A stretch of 57,693 nucleotides of DNA from Thermocatellispora tengchongensis (GCF_014202315.1 NZ_JACHGN010000039.1:1-57693); one strand, 5' to 3'. Counted from the stretch's first letter, positions 17,862 to 31,838 are shown. Notes: a model not told the origin generated them from the letters alone. A program made the numbers and translations.

Positions 17862-19091
17862 TTAGCTGAACTCGGCCAGGGTGCGTTCGGCCTCTTCGAG
17901 CCAGGAGCGGCGGGCGGTCAGGGCCTCCTCGCTCTCCTTGACGTCCTTCTCCCTGCCGGCGGCGCGGGCCTTGGCCAGGCGGGCCTCAAGCTGCTCTATG
18001 GAGCGGCGGAGCTGGTTGACGGTGTCCTGGGCGCGGGCTCGGGCCTCGGGGTTGGAGCGCTTCCACTCGGCCTCCTCGGCCTTGCGCACCGCGTCGTCGA
18101 TGCGGCGCAGGCCGCCCTCCAGGCGGTCGCGCATCTCGCGCGGGACCGGGCCGACGGCCTCCCAGCGCTCCAGGATGTGCCGCAGGGCCGCGCGGGCGGC
18201 GCGGGCGTCGGTGACCGGGAGGATCTTCTCCGCGTCGGCCAGGATGAGCTCCTTGGCCTCGGCGTTCTCGCGCAGCGACGCGTCGCGCTCGGCGAAGACG
18301 GCCGAGCGGGCCTGGAAGAACTGGTCCTGGGCGGCCTTGAAGCGGGCCCACAGCTCGTCCTCGGCCTCGCGGGAGGCGCGGCCGGCGGCCTTCCACTGCC
18401 GCATCAGCTCCCGGTACGCCGACGCCGTGGCGCCCCAGTCGGTGGAGTCGGCCAGCGCCTCGGCCTCGGCGACGATGCGCTCCTTGGCCGCGCGCACCCC
18501 CTCGCGCTGCTCGTCCAGCCCCGCGAAGTACGCCTTGCGCCGCTTGGCGAAGGCCGTGCGCGCGGCCGAGAGCCGCTTCCACAGCGCGGCCTCGGTGACC
18601 CGGTCGATGCGGTCGGCGGCCTTCCACTCCTCCACGAGCTGGCGCAGCCGTTCGCCGCCGGCCTTCCAGTGGGTGGCGTCCTCGGCGATGCGCTCGGCCT
18701 CGGCGACGATGCGCTCCTTGACCGCCCTGGCCTCCGCGCGCGCCGCGTCGCGGGCGGCGCGCACCTCCTCGCGACGCTTGGCCACCAGCTCGGTCAGCGA
18801 GCCGAGCCTGGCGAGCAGGGCGTCCAGGTCGCCCACCGCGTGGGCGTCGGTGACCGCCTCGCGCAGCTTGACGATGCTGGCCTCGGCCTGGGCGGGCGGC
18901 AGGTCGGTGCCGCGCAGCCGCTGCTCCAGCAGCTCCACCTGGGTCGCCAGCTCGTCGTACTTGCGATGGAAGTAGGCCAGTGCCTCTTCGGGCTCACCGG
19001 CCTGCCAGGACCCGACGGCCCGCTCGCCCTCAGCCGTACGCACGTAGACGGTGCCGTCGTCGTCTACCCGGCCCCACGGGTCGGTGCTCAC
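17862..19091 (-). CDS. DUF349 domain-containing coiled-coil protein
   Basis: Predicted cytoplasmic protein of 409 residues, almost entirely helical and rich in Glu, Ala and Arg. Several DUF349-type repeats are visible, each with a W-K-A core and a downstream F-x-A-R/K pattern (HWKAGGERLRQLVEEWKAADR; WGATASAYRELMRQWKAAGR; WEAVGPVPR). The function is not established. The GTG at 19091 is chosen because GGGAGG is 5 nt upstream on this strand; an alternative GTG lies 15 bases further. It is the second gene after a cyclophilin on the same strand, 54 bases apart, and convergent with rel. The neighbourhood rel-DUF349-ppi is conserved in actinobacteria. Confidence 0.85.
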   Translation of the reverse strand: MSTDPWGRVDDDGTVYVRTAEGERAVGSWQAGEPEEALAYFHRKYDELATQVELLEQRLRGTDLPPAQAEASIVKLREAVTDAHAVGDLDALLARLGSLTELVAKRREEVRAARDAARAEARAVKERIVAEAERIAEDATHWKAGGERLRQLVEEWKAADRIDRVTEAALWKRLSAARTAFAKRRKAYFAGLDEQREGVRAAKERIVAEAEALADSTDWGATASAYRELMRQWKAAGRASREAEDELWARFKAAQDQFFQARSAVFAERDASLRENAEAKELILADAEKILPVTDARAARAALRHILERWEAVGPVPREMRDRLEGGLRRIDDAVRKAEEAEWKRSNPEARARAQDTVNQLRRSIEQLEARLAKARAAGREKDVKESEEALTARRSWLEEAERTLAEFS

Positions 19092-19145
19092 CGTGTCCTC
19101 CCGCACTCGATAGTTCTCGTCGCGCTGCTCTATGTGGCTATTACG

Positions 19146-20003
19146 TCAGCTCTTGCCAGAGATTGTCACGTCTTTGATTTCGACGCCCACCTTAGGTGAC
19201 TGGTTATCCGCGAGAAAGCCACCCTTGGCCACCTTGTCGAGGACGTCCATTCCCTTGCTGACCGTACCGAACGGCGTGTACTGCGGCGGCAACTGCTTGG
19301 TCTCGTCCCCGAAGATGAGGAAGAACTGGCTGCCGTTGGTGTTCGGGCCGCTGTTGGCCATGGCCACGACGCCGCGGCCGTACTGCATGCCGCCCAGGTA
19401 CTCGTCGTTGAAGCGGTACCCAGGACCGCCCTGACCATCCTTCTCGCCCTTGCCGTCGGCGGTGGCGAGCGGGTCGCCGCACTGCAGGATCGCCAGCCCG
19501 CCGGTCTCGGGCGTGACCAGACGGTGACACTTGGTCCCGTCGAAGTAATTCTTCTTGGCCAGGAAAGCGAAGGAGTTGACCGTGCACGGCGCCTTCGTCG
19601 GCTCCATGTCGATCACGATCTCGCCCTGGCTGGTCTTGAGCGTCATCCGCTCGGCCTTCAGGTCGGGCTTGGCCGGGGGAGTGCCGACGTCCTTGACCGC
19701 GCCCTTGTCCTCCTTGGGGTACTCGCACGTCACCTTGGTGGCGTCGATGGGGGTGGGCGTGACCGGGGGCGGCGCCGACTCGGTGGGCGCCGCCGAGGGC
19801 GAGGCCGCCGCGTTGCTCTCCGGCTCGCCGCCGCCGATCAGCACGGTCGCGGCCACCACGCCGCCGATCACGACGAGCACGCCCACGGTGGAGCCGACGA
19901 CGGCCGTGCGCCTGGCCTTGGCCTGGCGTTCCATACGGCGCTTCATCTGACGCTCGTAGTGCTCACGTGCCAGTTGCTTCTGGCGCTCCCTGCCGGTTGC
20001 CAC
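19146..20003 (-). CDS. Membrane-anchored peptidyl-prolyl isomerase, cyclophilin type (first copy)
   Basis: Predicted cis-trans prolyl isomerase of 285 residues held at the outer face of the membrane. A basic Arg/Gln-rich cytoplasmic segment (QLAREHYERQMKRRMERQ) precedes one membrane helix (VVGSTVGVLVVIGGVVAATVL). Then come a Ser/Pro/Thr linker and a cyclophilin domain with APCTVNSFAFLAKKNYFDGTKCHRL and MANSGPNTNGSQFFLIF. The GTG at 20003 has GGAGG 9 nt upstream; another GTG three codons earlier touches the GGAGG. It has a close paralogue 6 kb away on the same strand. It is divergent from the MBL-hisS-aspS operon. Confidence 0.9.
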   Translation of the reverse strand: MATGRERQKQLAREHYERQMKRRMERQAKARRTAVVGSTVGVLVVIGGVVAATVLIGGGEPESNAAASPSAAPTESAPPPVTPTPIDATKVTCEYPKEDKGAVKDVGTPPAKPDLKAERMTLKTSQGEIVIDMEPTKAPCTVNSFAFLAKKNYFDGTKCHRLVTPETGGLAILQCGDPLATADGKGEKDGQGGPGYRFNDEYLGGMQYGRGVVAMANSGPNTNGSQFFLIFGDETKQLPPQYTPFGTVSKGMDVLDKVAKGGFLADNQSPKVGVEIKDVTISGKS

Positions 20004-20152
20004 TGCCGTCACCCTCCGAGGGTCCCTGTGCGAACTAACTGAGGTGGGCGAATCGTATCGGCCCATGGGTAATGGTTCGCAGCCCGGCGACCCGCACCGG
20101 TACCCTTCGGTTACATTCCCATCCGCATTCTTGACGAGATCAACTGAGGCAG

Positions 20153-20833
20153 ATGCTGATCGCCGGCTTTCCCGCAGGGTCCTTCCAGACCAACTGCTAC
20201 GTCGTCGCCCCCGCGGCCGGGGAGGAGTGCGTGATCGTCGATCCCGGCCAGGACGCCGTGCCCGGTCTGGACGACCTGCTGCGCGAGCACCGGCTCAAGC
20301 CCGTCGCCGTCGTGCTCACCCACGGCCACATCGACCACGTCTGGTCGGTGGCCCCGGTCTGCGGCGCGCGCGACGTCCCCGCCTGGATCCACCCCGAGGA
20401 CCGCGACCTGCTGAGCGACCCGGCCAAGGGCTTCGGCGTCACCTCCGCGCAGCTCTTCGGCGGCATCAAGCTGAGCGAGCCCGACGACGTGCGCGAGCTG
20501 TCCGACGGCGCCGTGCTGGACCTCGCGGGCCTGCGGATCAGGGTCGATCACACGCCCGGCCATACCAGGGGGTCGGTGACCTTCGGGCTGACCGAGGAGA
20601 AGGTGCTGTTCTCGGGCGACCTGCTGTTCGCCGGCTCCATCGGCCGCACGGATCTGCCGGGCGGCGACTTCCCGACGATCCTGCGCAGCCTCGCCTCCAC
20701 CGTCGAGCGGCTGCCGGATGAGACGGTAGTGCTGCCGGGCCACGGACCACAGACCACGATCGGCCGCGAGCGCGCCACCAACCCGTATCTCGCGGAGGCG
20801 ACGCCGCCCGCCGGTCCCGCTAGGGGGATCTAG
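20153..20833 (+). CDS. MBL fold metallo-hydrolase (glyoxalase II-like)
   Basis: Cytoplasmic metallo-beta-lactamase-fold hydrolase of 226 residues, closest in pattern to the small glyoxalase II-like group. THGHIDH is at residues 56-62, followed by the later ligands in [17 protein letters not shown] and LPGHGP, so the two-metal site looks complete. The substrate is unknown; a thioester such as S-lactoyl-thiol is plausible but not shown. ATG at 20153 has GAGG 3 nt upstream. It ends 3 nt before hisS, and the pairing with hisS is conserved in actinobacteria. Confidence 0.88.
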   Translation: MLIAGFPAGSFQTNCYVVAPAAGEECVIVDPGQDAVPGLDDLLREHRLKPVAVVLTHGHIDHVWSVAPVCGARDVPAWIHPEDRDLLSDPAKGFGVTSAQLFGGIKLSEPDDVRELSDGAVLDLAGLRIRVDHTPGHTRGSVTFGLTEEKVLFSGDLLFAGSIGRTDLPGGDFPTILRSLASTVERLPDETVVLPGHGPQTTIGRERATNPYLAEATPPAGPARGI

Positions 20834-20836
20834 AAC

Positions 20837-22114
20837 ATGAGCAGCTTCCAGGCGCCCAAGGGCACCTTCGACTGGCTGCCGCCGCGCTCCGAGCGCGCGC
20901 TCGCCGTACGCGAGGCGCTGTCCGCTCCGGCGCGGCGCGCCGGCTACGGCTACATCGAGACGCCGACGTTCGAGGACACCGCGCTGTTCGCCCGCGGCGT
21001 GGGCGAGTCGACCGACATCGTCACCAAGGAGATGTACACCTTCGAGGACAAGGGCGGCCGGTCGATCACGCTGCGTCCCGAGATGACCGCGGGCACGCTG
21101 CGCGCGGTGCTGCAGCACGGCCTGCACAACGCCGGGCAGCTTCCGGTGAAGCTGTGGTACTCCGGCAGCAACTTCCGCTACGAGCGGGCCCAGAAGGGCC
21201 GCTACCGTCACTTCTCGCAGGTGGGCGTGGAGGCGCTGGGCGCGGAGGACCCGGCGCTCGACGCCGAGGTGATCATGCTGGCCCTCGACGGCTACGCCGC
21301 CCTCGGCCTGACCGGCGTCGAGCTGCTGCTGAACACGCTGGGGTGCAAGGAGTGCCGCCCGGCCTACCGGGCCGCGCTGCAGGAGTTCCTGCGCGGCCTG
21401 GACCTGGACGAGGCGACCCGGGCCAGGGTGGAGCTCAACCCGCTGCGCGTGCTGGACGACAAGCGCCCCGAGGTGCGCGCCCAGCTGGAGAACGCGCCGC
21501 TGGTCACCGACCACCTGTGCGAGGCGTGCAAGGCGTACCACGAGGAGGTGCGCGCGCTGCTGAGCGGCGAGGGCGTCGCCTACACCGACGACCCGCGCCT
21601 CGTACGCGGCCTGGACTACTACACGCGCACCACCTTCGAGTTCGTGCACGGCGGCCTCGGCGCGCAGTCGGCCGTGGGCGGCGGGGGCCGCTACGACGGG
21701 CTGAGCGAGATGATCGGCGGCCCGCCGCTGCCGGGCGTCGGCTGGGCGATCGGCGTCGATCGCACCGTCCTGGCGATGGAGGCCGAGGGCCTGGCCGAGG
21801 ACGACGGCGAGCGCGCCGCCGGCCGGGTGAGCGTGTACGGCGTGCCGCTCGGCGAGGACGCCCGGCGCGTGATGTTCGGGCTCGTCACCGGCCTGCGCAG
21901 GGCGGGCGTGCCCGCCGACATGGCCTTCGGCGGCCGGGGCGTCAAGGGCGCCATGAAGGGCGCCGACCGATCCGGCGCCCGCTTCGCCGTGATCCTGGGC
22001 GAGCGCGACCTCGCCGCGGGCGAAGCGCAGCTCAAGGACCTTGCCAGCGGCGAGCAGACGGCCGTGCCGCTCGCCGGACTCGTCACGACACTGAAGGAGA
22101 AGCTGAGCATATGA
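20837..22114 (+). CDS. hisS: Histidine-tRNA ligase
   Basis: Class II synthetase that charges tRNA-His, 425 residues. Motif 1 region [20 protein letters not shown], motif 2 [13 protein letters not shown] with [16 protein letters not shown], and the histidine-binding [13 protein letters not shown] are present. Motif 3 is [18 protein letters not shown]-terminal anticodon-binding domain follows. It begins 3 nt after the MBL gene, with AGGGGGA in the end of that gene, and overlaps aspS by 4 nt (ATGA), so the three genes form one operon. Confidence 0.97.
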   Translation: MSSFQAPKGTFDWLPPRSERALAVREALSAPARRAGYGYIETPTFEDTALFARGVGESTDIVTKEMYTFEDKGGRSITLRPEMTAGTLRAVLQHGLHNAGQLPVKLWYSGSNFRYERAQKGRYRHFSQVGVEALGAEDPALDAEVIMLALDGYAALGLTGVELLLNTLGCKECRPAYRAALQEFLRGLDLDEATRARVELNPLRVLDDKRPEVRAQLENAPLVTDHLCEACKAYHEEVRALLSGEGVAYTDDPRLVRGLDYYTRTTFEFVHGGLGAQSAVGGGGRYDGLSEMIGGPPLPGVGWAIGVDRTVLAMEAEGLAEDDGERAAGRVSVYGVPLGEDARRVMFGLVTGLRRAGVPADMAFGGRGVKGAMKGADRSGARFAVILGERDLAAGEAQLKDLASGEQTAVPLAGLVTTLKEKLSI

Positions 22115-23856
22115 TCCGCACGCACGAAGCGGGATCACTTCGCAGGGAACACGCCGGGCAGCGGGTCACGCTGGCCGGCTGGGTGGCGCGCCGCCGCGAC
22201 CACGGCGGCGTCGTCTTCATCGACCTGCGTGACGCCTCCGGCTCCTCCCAGGTCGTCTTCCGCGAGGAGGACCACGCCCACGACCTGCGCTCGGAGTACT
22301 GCGTGAAGGTCGTCGGCGAGGTCCGCGTACGCCCGGCGGGCAACGAGAACCCCGACCTGCCGACCGGCGAGATCGAGGTCGTGGCGAGCGAGGTCGAGGT
22401 GCTCAGCGAGTCGGCCCCGCTGCCGTTCCCGATCGAGGGCGGCTCGGGCGTCTCGGAGGAGGCGCGGCTGAAGTACCGCTACCTCGACATCCGCCGCCAG
22501 CAGATCGCCGACGCGATGCGGATCAGGTCCCGGGCCACCTACCTGGCCAACCAGGTGATGAACGAGCACGGGTTCGTCTACGTCGAGACCCCGACGCTGA
22601 CCCGCTCCACCCCCGAGGGCGCGCGCGACTTCCTGGTGCCGGTCCGCCTCCAGCCCGGCAACTGGTACGCCCTGCCGCAGTCGCCGCAGTTGTTCAAGCA
22701 GCTCCTCATGGTCTCCGGCCTGGAGCGCTACTACCAGCTCGCCAAGTGCTACCGCGACGAGGACCTGCGCGCCGACCGGCAGCCGGAGTTCACCCAGATC
22801 GACATCGAGATGTCCTTCGTGGACCAGGACGACGTGATCGCCCTGGGCGAGGCGCTGATCGGGCGGCTGTGGAAGGACATCCTGGGCTACGAGCTGCCCA
22901 CCCCGCTGCCGCGCATCACCTACGCCGAGGCCATGTCCCGGTTCGGCTCCGACAAGCCCGACCTGCGCTTCGGGTGCGAGCTGGTGGACATGACCGAGTA
23001 CTTCGCCGGGACCTCCTTCCGGGTGTTCCAGGCGCCCTACGTGGGGGCCGTGGTCATGCCGGGCGGCGCCTCCCAGACGCGCAAGGAGCTCGACGGCTGG
23101 CAGGAATGGGCGAAGTCGCGCGGGGCGCGCGGGCTGGCGTACGTGCTGGTGCAGCAGGACGGCACCCTCGGCGGGCCGGTCGCCAAGAACCTGTCGGAGG
23201 CCGAGCTGTCCGGGCTGGCCGCCAAGACCGGCGCGGCCCCCGGTGACGCGATCTTCTTCGGCGCGGGCCTACTCAACCCCACCCGCGAGCTGCTGGGCGC
23301 GGCCCGGCTGGAGATCGGCCGCCGCTGCGGGCTCATCGACGAGTCGGCCTGGTCGTTCCTGTGGGTGGTCGACGCGCCCATGTTCGAGGAGGACGGCGAG
23401 GGCGGCTGGACCGCGGTGCACCACCCCTTCACCGGGCCGAAGCCGGAGTGGGCCGACACCTTCCAGGACGCCCCGGCCCACGCGCTGGCGTACGCGTACG
23501 ACATGGTGTGCAACGGCATGGAGATCGGCGGCGGCTCGATCCGTATCCACCGCGCCGAGATGCAGCAGCGCGTCTTCGACGTGCTCGGCATCTCCAAGGA
23601 GGAGGCCGAGAGCAAGTTCGGCTTCCTGCTGGAGGCGTTCAAGTACGGCCCGCCGCCGCACGGCGGCATCGCCTACGGCTGGGACCGCGTGTGCATGCTG
23701 CTGGCGGGCGGCGAGTCGATCCGCGACGTGATCGCCTTCCCGAAGACCGCCTCCGGCTTCGACCCGCTGACCGGTGCGCCCACGCCGATCACCTCCGAGC
23801 AGCGCAAGGAGGCCGGCGTGGACGCCAAGCCGAAGGCTGCCGAGCCCCAGGGCTGA
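22111..23856 (+). CDS. aspS: Aspartate-tRNA ligase, predicted non-discriminating (Asp/Asn)
   Basis: Class II synthetase of the bacterial type, 581 residues. It has an N-terminal OB anticodon domain, the catalytic core ([31 protein letters not shown]-equivalent [19 protein letters not shown]), the GAD insertion and motif 3 ([16 protein letters not shown]). His31 in RRRDHGGV and the Gly in RPAGNENPD match residues that mark enzymes charging both tRNA-Asp and tRNA-Asn; discriminating enzymes such as that of E. coli have Leu at the first position. If so, Asn-tRNA is made through GatCAB. The ATG overlaps the hisS stop, and AAGGAGA is 10 nt upstream. Confidence 0.95.
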   Translation: MIRTHEAGSLRREHAGQRVTLAGWVARRRDHGGVVFIDLRDASGSSQVVFREEDHAHDLRSEYCVKVVGEVRVRPAGNENPDLPTGEIEVVASEVEVLSESAPLPFPIEGGSGVSEEARLKYRYLDIRRQQIADAMRIRSRATYLANQVMNEHGFVYVETPTLTRSTPEGARDFLVPVRLQPGNWYALPQSPQLFKQLLMVSGLERYYQLAKCYRDEDLRADRQPEFTQIDIEMSFVDQDDVIALGEALIGRLWKDILGYELPTPLPRITYAEAMSRFGSDKPDLRFGCELVDMTEYFAGTSFRVFQAPYVGAVVMPGGASQTRKELDGWQEWAKSRGARGLAYVLVQQDGTLGGPVAKNLSEAELSGLAAKTGAAPGDAIFFGAGLLNPTRELLGAARLEIGRRCGLIDESAWSFLWVVDAPMFEEDGEGGWTAVHHPFTGPKPEWADTFQDAPAHALAYAYDMVCNGMEIGGGSIRIHRAEMQQRVFDVLGISKEEAESKFGFLLEAFKYGPPPHGGIAYGWDRVCMLLAGGESIRDVIAFPKTASGFDPLTGAPTPITSEQRKEAGVDAKPKAAEPQG

Positions 23857-23900
23857 GCCTGCCGGGCCCTCAGGGCCGAGCCTGCCGGGCCCCCTGGGCT
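23855..23900. repeat. Two tandem 23-bp copies after aspS
   Basis: A segment starting gagcctgccgggccc at 23855 is repeated at 23878 with a few changes. The first copy overlaps the aspS stop codon. It has no evident function and looks like a local slippage duplication. Confidence 0.6.
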
Positions 23901-23944
23901 GAAGACGGCTCTGAGACCCGCCCGGAACGGCCTGAGAAGCGCCA

Positions 23945-23973
23945 GGGAGCCCCGTGCGCCGCACGGGGCTCCC
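23945..23973 (+). terminator. Terminator after aspS
   Basis: GGGAGCCCCGTGC (23945-23957) pairs perfectly with GCACGGGGCTCCC (23961-23973) around a 3-nt loop and is followed by TTT. It also lies beyond the end of the convergent P450 gene and may serve both. Confidence 0.85.
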
Positions 23974-24019
23974 TTTGCGTGTGTGCGCCCCAGAAGCGCT
24001 CAGGGGGCCGCAGAAGGCG

Positions 24020-25258
<1,239 letters not shown>

Positions 25259-25306
25259 GGGCCGCTCCTATCGGGCTGGGAAAGATCCCTTCGCCCCAAC
25301 CCTAGG

Positions 25307-25346
25307 AGCCCCCGGCCCGCCCCGCACCGCCGTCGCGGGCCGGGCT
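25307..25346 (-). terminator. Hairpin between the second cyclophilin gene and P450
   Basis: AGCCCCCGGCCCGC on the left and GCGGGCCGGGCT (25335-25346) on the right pair with a CC bulge. The right arm touches the cyclophilin stop codon. It probably separates the two minus-strand transcripts. Confidence 0.6.
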
Positions 25347-26269
25347 CACTTCACCGACAGCCGGACGTTCTTGATCACCACCGGGATCTTGGGGGCGGTG
25401 GACCCGCCGTCGCCGGTGATGTCCTCCGGGTTGACCAGGAAGCCGCCCGCGGCCACCTTGTCGATGATCTCCATGCCCTTGACCACCGTGCCGAACGGCG
25501 TGTACGCGGCCTGCGAGTCGAGCTGGGCCGTGTCGTCGGCGAAGGAGATCGCGAACTGGCTGCCGTTCTGGTTGGAGGCGTCGGGCGCCTGGGCCATGAA
25601 CACCGTGCCGCGCCCGTAGGACATGCCGCCCAGGTTCTCGTCGTTGAAGACGTAGCCCGAGCTGCCCTGGCCGTCGGTCGGGTTCTTGCCGTCGGCCTTG
25701 GCCTGCGGGTCGCCGCACTGCAGGATCGCCAGCCCGGAGTTCTCCGGGGTGGCCAGGCGGTGGCACTTGGTGTTGTCGTAGAAGTTCTTCTTCGCCAGGA
25801 ACGCCAGCGAGTTCACCGTGCACGGCGCCTGCTGGGTGGCGAGCTCGATGACGATGTCACCCTGGTTGGTGAACAGCGTCATCGTCTTCCACCGCAGGCT
25901 CGGCTTCGAGGGCGGCATGCCGACGTTCTTGGCCGGGCTGCCGCTGGTGTCCTTGCGGTACTCGCAGGTGATCGCGCTCGCGTTGGCCGGGGCCGACGGC
26001 GTCGCGGACGGCTCGGCCGACTCGCTCGCCGAGGCCGACGGCGTCGCGGACGCCGACGGGGTGGTGGCCGCGCTCACGTCGCCGCTCTCGTCGCTCCCGC
26101 CCGTCAGGGTGGTCGCGGCGACCACCCCGCCCACCACGACCACCACTCCGAAGACTGCGGCGAGCATGATGTTCCGCCTGGCCTTGGCCGTCTGGCGTTC
26201 CACGGCGGCCCGCTGCGCCTGTCGCTCCCTGTGTTGACGCGCCAGCTCGCTCTGGTCCTCGCCGCTCAC
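25346..26269 (-). CDS. Membrane-anchored peptidyl-prolyl isomerase, cyclophilin type (second copy)
   Basis: Predicted extracytoplasmic prolyl isomerase of 307 residues and a paralogue of the gene at 19146. It shares the same plan: a basic Gln/Arg-rich start (ELARQHRERQAQRAAVERQ), one membrane helix (MLAAVFGVVVVVGGVVAATTL), a Ser/Ala/Glu/Pro linker, and a cyclophilin domain (APCTVNSLAFLAKKNFYDNTKCHRL, GSQFAISFADD). The PDASNQNGSQF segment replaces GPNTNGSQF of the first copy. GTG at 26269 has GGAGG 8 nt upstream; a longer frame begins at 26317. The extra linker and the substitutions suggest divergence after duplication. Confidence 0.9.
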   Translation of the reverse strand: MSGEDQSELARQHRERQAQRAAVERQTAKARRNIMLAAVFGVVVVVGGVVAATTLTGGSDESGDVSAATTPSASATPSASASESAEPSATPSAPANASAITCEYRKDTSGSPAKNVGMPPSKPSLRWKTMTLFTNQGDIVIELATQQAPCTVNSLAFLAKKNFYDNTKCHRLATPENSGLAILQCGDPQAKADGKNPTDGQGSSGYVFNDENLGGMSYGRGTVFMAQAPDASNQNGSQFAISFADDTAQLDSQAAYTPFGTVVKGMEIIDKVAAGGFLVNPEDITGDGGSTAPKIPVVIKNVRLSVK

Positions 26270-26441
26270 CGGTATGTCCTCCAGAATCACCGCTTCTTTG
26301 CATTTGACTTGGCGCATCGTACCGGTCCCGCGCGTGTGGAGGACGTAAGTGCGGCTCTCACAAGTCCTTCAGGAAAGAACCCGATGATGTCGGCATCCGT
26401 AGTAAAAACCACCCGTCATCACATATCCCGGAGCGACCCAC

Positions 26442-26903
26442 ATGTTCGACGAAATCCTCGGCCTTCCTGCGCATCCCTTGATCATTCACGCCGCCGTGGT
26501 GCTGACCCCGCTCGCCGTCCTGATGTCCATCGCGTACGCCGTGGTGCCCCGCTGGCGCGACCGCATCGGATGGGCGGTCGTCCTGCTCGCGGTCGCCGCC
26601 CCCGTGTCGGTCTTCGCCGCCAAGCAGAGCGGCGAGGCCCTGTACGACCGCATGTTCGGCGGCCAGGAGCCCCCCGCCCAGATGGCCCAGCTCATCGGCG
26701 ACCACTCCGCCTTCGCCAACCCGCTGCTGTTCAGCACCCTCGGCCTCGGGGCCGCCTCGCTCGTCATGGTCTTCCTCCCGCAGCGCGCCGGCAAGGCGGC
26801 CGGATACGCGCTGTCGGCCCTCACGGTCGTCCTCGCCGTCGTCGCCGGCTTCTACGTGGCGCGGGCCGGGCACACCGGCGCCACCGCCGTCTGGTCGAGC
26901 TGA
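26442..26903 (+). CDS. DUF2231 family membrane protein
   Basis: Small integral membrane protein of 153 residues with four predicted helices: about 13-35, 42-60, 95-112 and 120-140. The start MFDEILGLPAHPLIIHAAVV contains the HPLIIH motif typical of DUF2231, whose histidines have been proposed to bind heme or metal; no function is established. ATG at 26442 has GGAG about 10 nt upstream. It is divergent from the cyclophilin gene and 27 bases ahead of rarA. Confidence 0.85.
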   Translation: MFDEILGLPAHPLIIHAAVVLTPLAVLMSIAYAVVPRWRDRIGWAVVLLAVAAPVSVFAAKQSGEALYDRMFGGQEPPAQMAQLIGDHSAFANPLLFSTLGLGAASLVMVFLPQRAGKAAGYALSALTVVLAVVAGFYVARAGHTGATAVWSS

Positions 26904-26930
26904 GTGCCGCGCACGCGGTAGTGTCGTGAT

Positions 26931-28238
26931 GTGGATAGCCTGTTCGATTCGGCGGCCGAGGAGGCCCACAGGGGCCAGGAGCCGCTGGCCGTCCGCATGC
27001 GCCCGCGCTCCCTCGACGAGGTGCTCGGCCAGCGCCACCTGCTCGGGCCGGGCACGCCGCTGCGCAGGCTGGTCGAGAGCGAGGCCCCCATGTCGCTGTT
27101 CCTGTGGGGCCCGCCCGGCACCGGCAAGACCACCCTGGCCTACGTCGTGGCCGGCGTCACCAAGCGCCGCTTTGTCGAGGTCTCCGCGGTCTCGGCCGGC
27201 GTGAAGGAGGTCCGGGCCGCGATCGACCAGGCCCGCCGCGAGCTCGGCATGACCGGCCGCCAGACCGTCCTGTTCGTGGACGAGGTGCACCGCTTCAACA
27301 AGGCGCAGCAGGACGCGCTGCTGCCCGCGGTCGAGAACCGCTGGGTCACCTTCATCGGCGCCACGACCGAGAACCCGTTCTTCTCCGTCATCTCGCCGCT
27401 GCTGTCGCGCTCGCTGCTGCTCACCCTGGAGTCGCTGTCCGAAGGCGACATCCGCGCCGTGCTGGAGCGCGCCGTCGCCGACGAGCGCGGGCTGGGCGGC
27501 CGGGTCACGCTCCGCCCCGAGGCCCTGGACCACCTCGTACGCCTGGCGGGCGGCGACGCCCGCCGCTCGCTGACCTATCTGGAGGCCGCCGCCCTGCTCG
27601 ACGACGACATCACCGTCGAGGTCGTCGAGCGCGCCGTGGACAAGGCCGCGGTCCGCTACGACCGGCAGGGCGACCAGCACTACGACGTCATCAGCGCCTT
27701 CATCAAGAGCATGCGCGGCTCCGACGCCGACGCGGCGCTGCACTACCTGGCGCGCATGGTCGAGGCCGGCGAGGACCCGCGCTTCATCGCCAGGCGGATC
27801 GTCATCTTCGCCAGCGAGGACGTCGGCATGGCCGACCCCACCTGCCTCCAGGTCGCGGTGGCGGCGGCGCAGGCGGTGGAGTTCATCGGGCTGCCCGAGG
27901 GCCGCATCAACCTCGCCCACGCCGTGATCCACTGCGCGCTCGCCCCCAAGTCCAACGCCGTGGTCAAGGCGATCGGCGCGGCCTCCGACGACGTACGCCG
28001 GGGCCTGATCGGCCAGGTGCCGGGCCACCTGCGCGACGCCCACTACGCCGGGGCCGCCAAGCTCGGCCACGGCGACGGCTACAAGTACCCCCACGACTTC
28101 GAGCACGGCCTGGTCCGCCAGGAGTACGCGCCCCGCGAGCTGCGCGAGCGCCGCTACTACGAGCCGACCAGGCACGGCGCCGAGGCCGCCGTCGCCGAAC
28201 GCTGGGCCAGGATCCGCGACTTCCTCAGAAAGCCGTGA
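26931..28238 (+). CDS. rarA: Replication-associated recombination protein RarA (MgsA/WRNIP1 family AAA+ ATPase)
   Basis: AAA+ clamp-loader-like ATPase that acts at stalled replication forks, 435 residues. It starts [25 protein letters not shown], with [13 protein letters not shown] before Walker A ([10 protein letters not shown], about residues 57-66), Walker [18 protein letters not shown] and sensor GATTENPFF. The C-terminal tetramerisation part includes [27 protein letters not shown] and a [10 protein letters not shown] motif. All are diagnostic. GTG at 26931 has no strong Shine-Dalgarno site. A terminator hairpin follows. Confidence 0.95.
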   Translation: MDSLFDSAAEEAHRGQEPLAVRMRPRSLDEVLGQRHLLGPGTPLRRLVESEAPMSLFLWGPPGTGKTTLAYVVAGVTKRRFVEVSAVSAGVKEVRAAIDQARRELGMTGRQTVLFVDEVHRFNKAQQDALLPAVENRWVTFIGATTENPFFSVISPLLSRSLLLTLESLSEGDIRAVLERAVADERGLGGRVTLRPEALDHLVRLAGGDARRSLTYLEAAALLDDDITVEVVERAVDKAAVRYDRQGDQHYDVISAFIKSMRGSDADAALHYLARMVEAGEDPRFIARRIVIFASEDVGMADPTCLQVAVAAAQAVEFIGLPEGRINLAHAVIHCALAPKSNAVVKAIGAASDDVRRGLIGQVPGHLRDAHYAGAAKLGHGDGYKYPHDFEHGLVRQEYAPRELRERRYYEPTRHGAEAAVAERWARIRDFLRKP

Positions 28239-28245
28239 CGTCCGC

Positions 28246-28284
28246 GGGCCGCCGAAGCGCCGCCGTACGCCGCTTCGGCGGCCC
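28246..28284 (+). terminator. Terminator after rarA
   Basis: GGGCCGCCGAAGCG (28246-28259) pairs perfectly with CGCTTCGGCGGCCC (28271-28284) around an 11-nt loop. A TAGGGT hexamer at 28301-28306 may be the -10 element of the following genes, with no clear -35. Confidence 0.8.
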
Positions 28285-28428
28285 GGGGCCCGCGACACGA
28301 TAGGGTCGTCACCCTGAGCCTTCCGCCCAAGGGGTCCCGCCCGCCGACGAGGCGCGGCGAGACGGGCGGGGGGAGCATCCACTCGCCGCCCGCGCGCCGG
28401 GTCACGCAACGAGGGGACGGAAACCGCC

Positions 28429-28854
28429 ATGCTCACCGCGGGAGAGGTCGCGGGCCTGATCGTCGCCGTTTTCTGGGCGATCCTGGTCTGCTTTCTTGCC
28501 ATGGTCCTGATCAAGGCCGCCCGCCTGCTCACCGAGACCGCCAAGATGGTCTCCGAGCTGGGCGAGCGCGTGGTGCCGCTGATGGAGGAGGTCTCGGCCA
28601 CCGTCACCGAGACCAACCGGCAGCTCGTCGCCGTCGAGGCCATCGCCACCGACGTCAAGCGGGTCAGCGGCGACATGGCCCGGGTCAGCGGGGTGGCCTC
28701 CACGCTCATCGCCGGGCCGCTGATCAAGATCTCCGCGCTCGGCCACGGCGTGCGCGCCGCGGCCGCCGCCAGGAGCGCGAACGGGGCGAACGGCGCGAAC
28801 GGGGCGACGGCCGTGCGCGGCGGGCGTACCGGGCAGAGAAGGCTGCCGCGATGA
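28429..28854 (+). CDS. DUF948 domain-containing protein
   Basis: Protein of 141 residues with one N-terminal membrane helix (VAGLIVAVFWAILVCFLAMVLI, about 7-28) and a long amphipathic helix with heptad character (LLTETAKMVSELGERVVPLMEEVSATVTETN). This is the DUF948 pattern, known in Gram-positive envelope and stress proteins without a defined activity. The C-terminal tail has Ala-Asn-Gly repeats from a 9-bp microsatellite near 28780. It overlaps the next gene by 4 nt (ATGA). The DUF948-small protein-alaS order is conserved in actinobacteria. Confidence 0.82.
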   Translation: MLTAGEVAGLIVAVFWAILVCFLAMVLIKAARLLTETAKMVSELGERVVPLMEEVSATVTETNRQLVAVEAIATDVKRVSGDMARVSGVASTLIAGPLIKISALGHGVRAAAAARSANGANGANGATAVRGGRTGQRRLPR

Positions 28855-29081
28855 TCCGGCGGCTGTTCTACCTCGCGGTCGGCGCGGCCCTGGCCGTCTG
28901 GGTCATGCGCAAGCTGCAGGCCCTGCACCCCGAGCACGTCGCGCGCCGCGCCGCCGGCCGGGCCGGCGGCCTGCTGGCCGAGGTCCGCGCCTTCGCCGGC
29001 GACGCCCTGGAGGCCGCGGCGAAGCGCGAAAGCGAGTTGCGGGCCGAGTACGGTCTTGACACTGTTGAATCCACCGACTAG
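28851..29081 (+). CDS. Small membrane protein of unknown function upstream of alaS
   Basis: Protein of 76 residues. The start MIRRLFYLAVGAALAVWVMRKLQALHPEHVARRAAG gives one membrane-associated helix then an Ala/Arg/Glu-rich helix. It is similar to a small actinobacterial family always found between a DUF948 gene and alaS; I believe this is DUF6167 but cannot confirm it here. The ATG overlaps the DUF948 stop, so the two are translationally coupled and their products may act together at the membrane. Confidence 0.75.
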   Translation: MIRRLFYLAVGAALAVWVMRKLQALHPEHVARRAAGRAGGLLAEVRAFAGDALEAAAKRESELRAEYGLDTVESTD

Positions 29082-29154
29082 GCGAGATCACTCCGCCGGG
29101 TGAGTACGGTAGGAAGCCTCCACACATTCACTACTGCAAAGGATGGCCGCTGAA

Positions 29155-31827
<2,673 letters not shown>

Positions 31828-31838
31828 CACCCACCGCC

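Noticed and set aside
28239-28428. Possible loss of rpsD between rarA and the DUF948 gene
   Set aside because: Streptomyces has rpsD here, but in Mycobacterium rpsD is with the alpha operon. Its absence is probably normal for the lineage.
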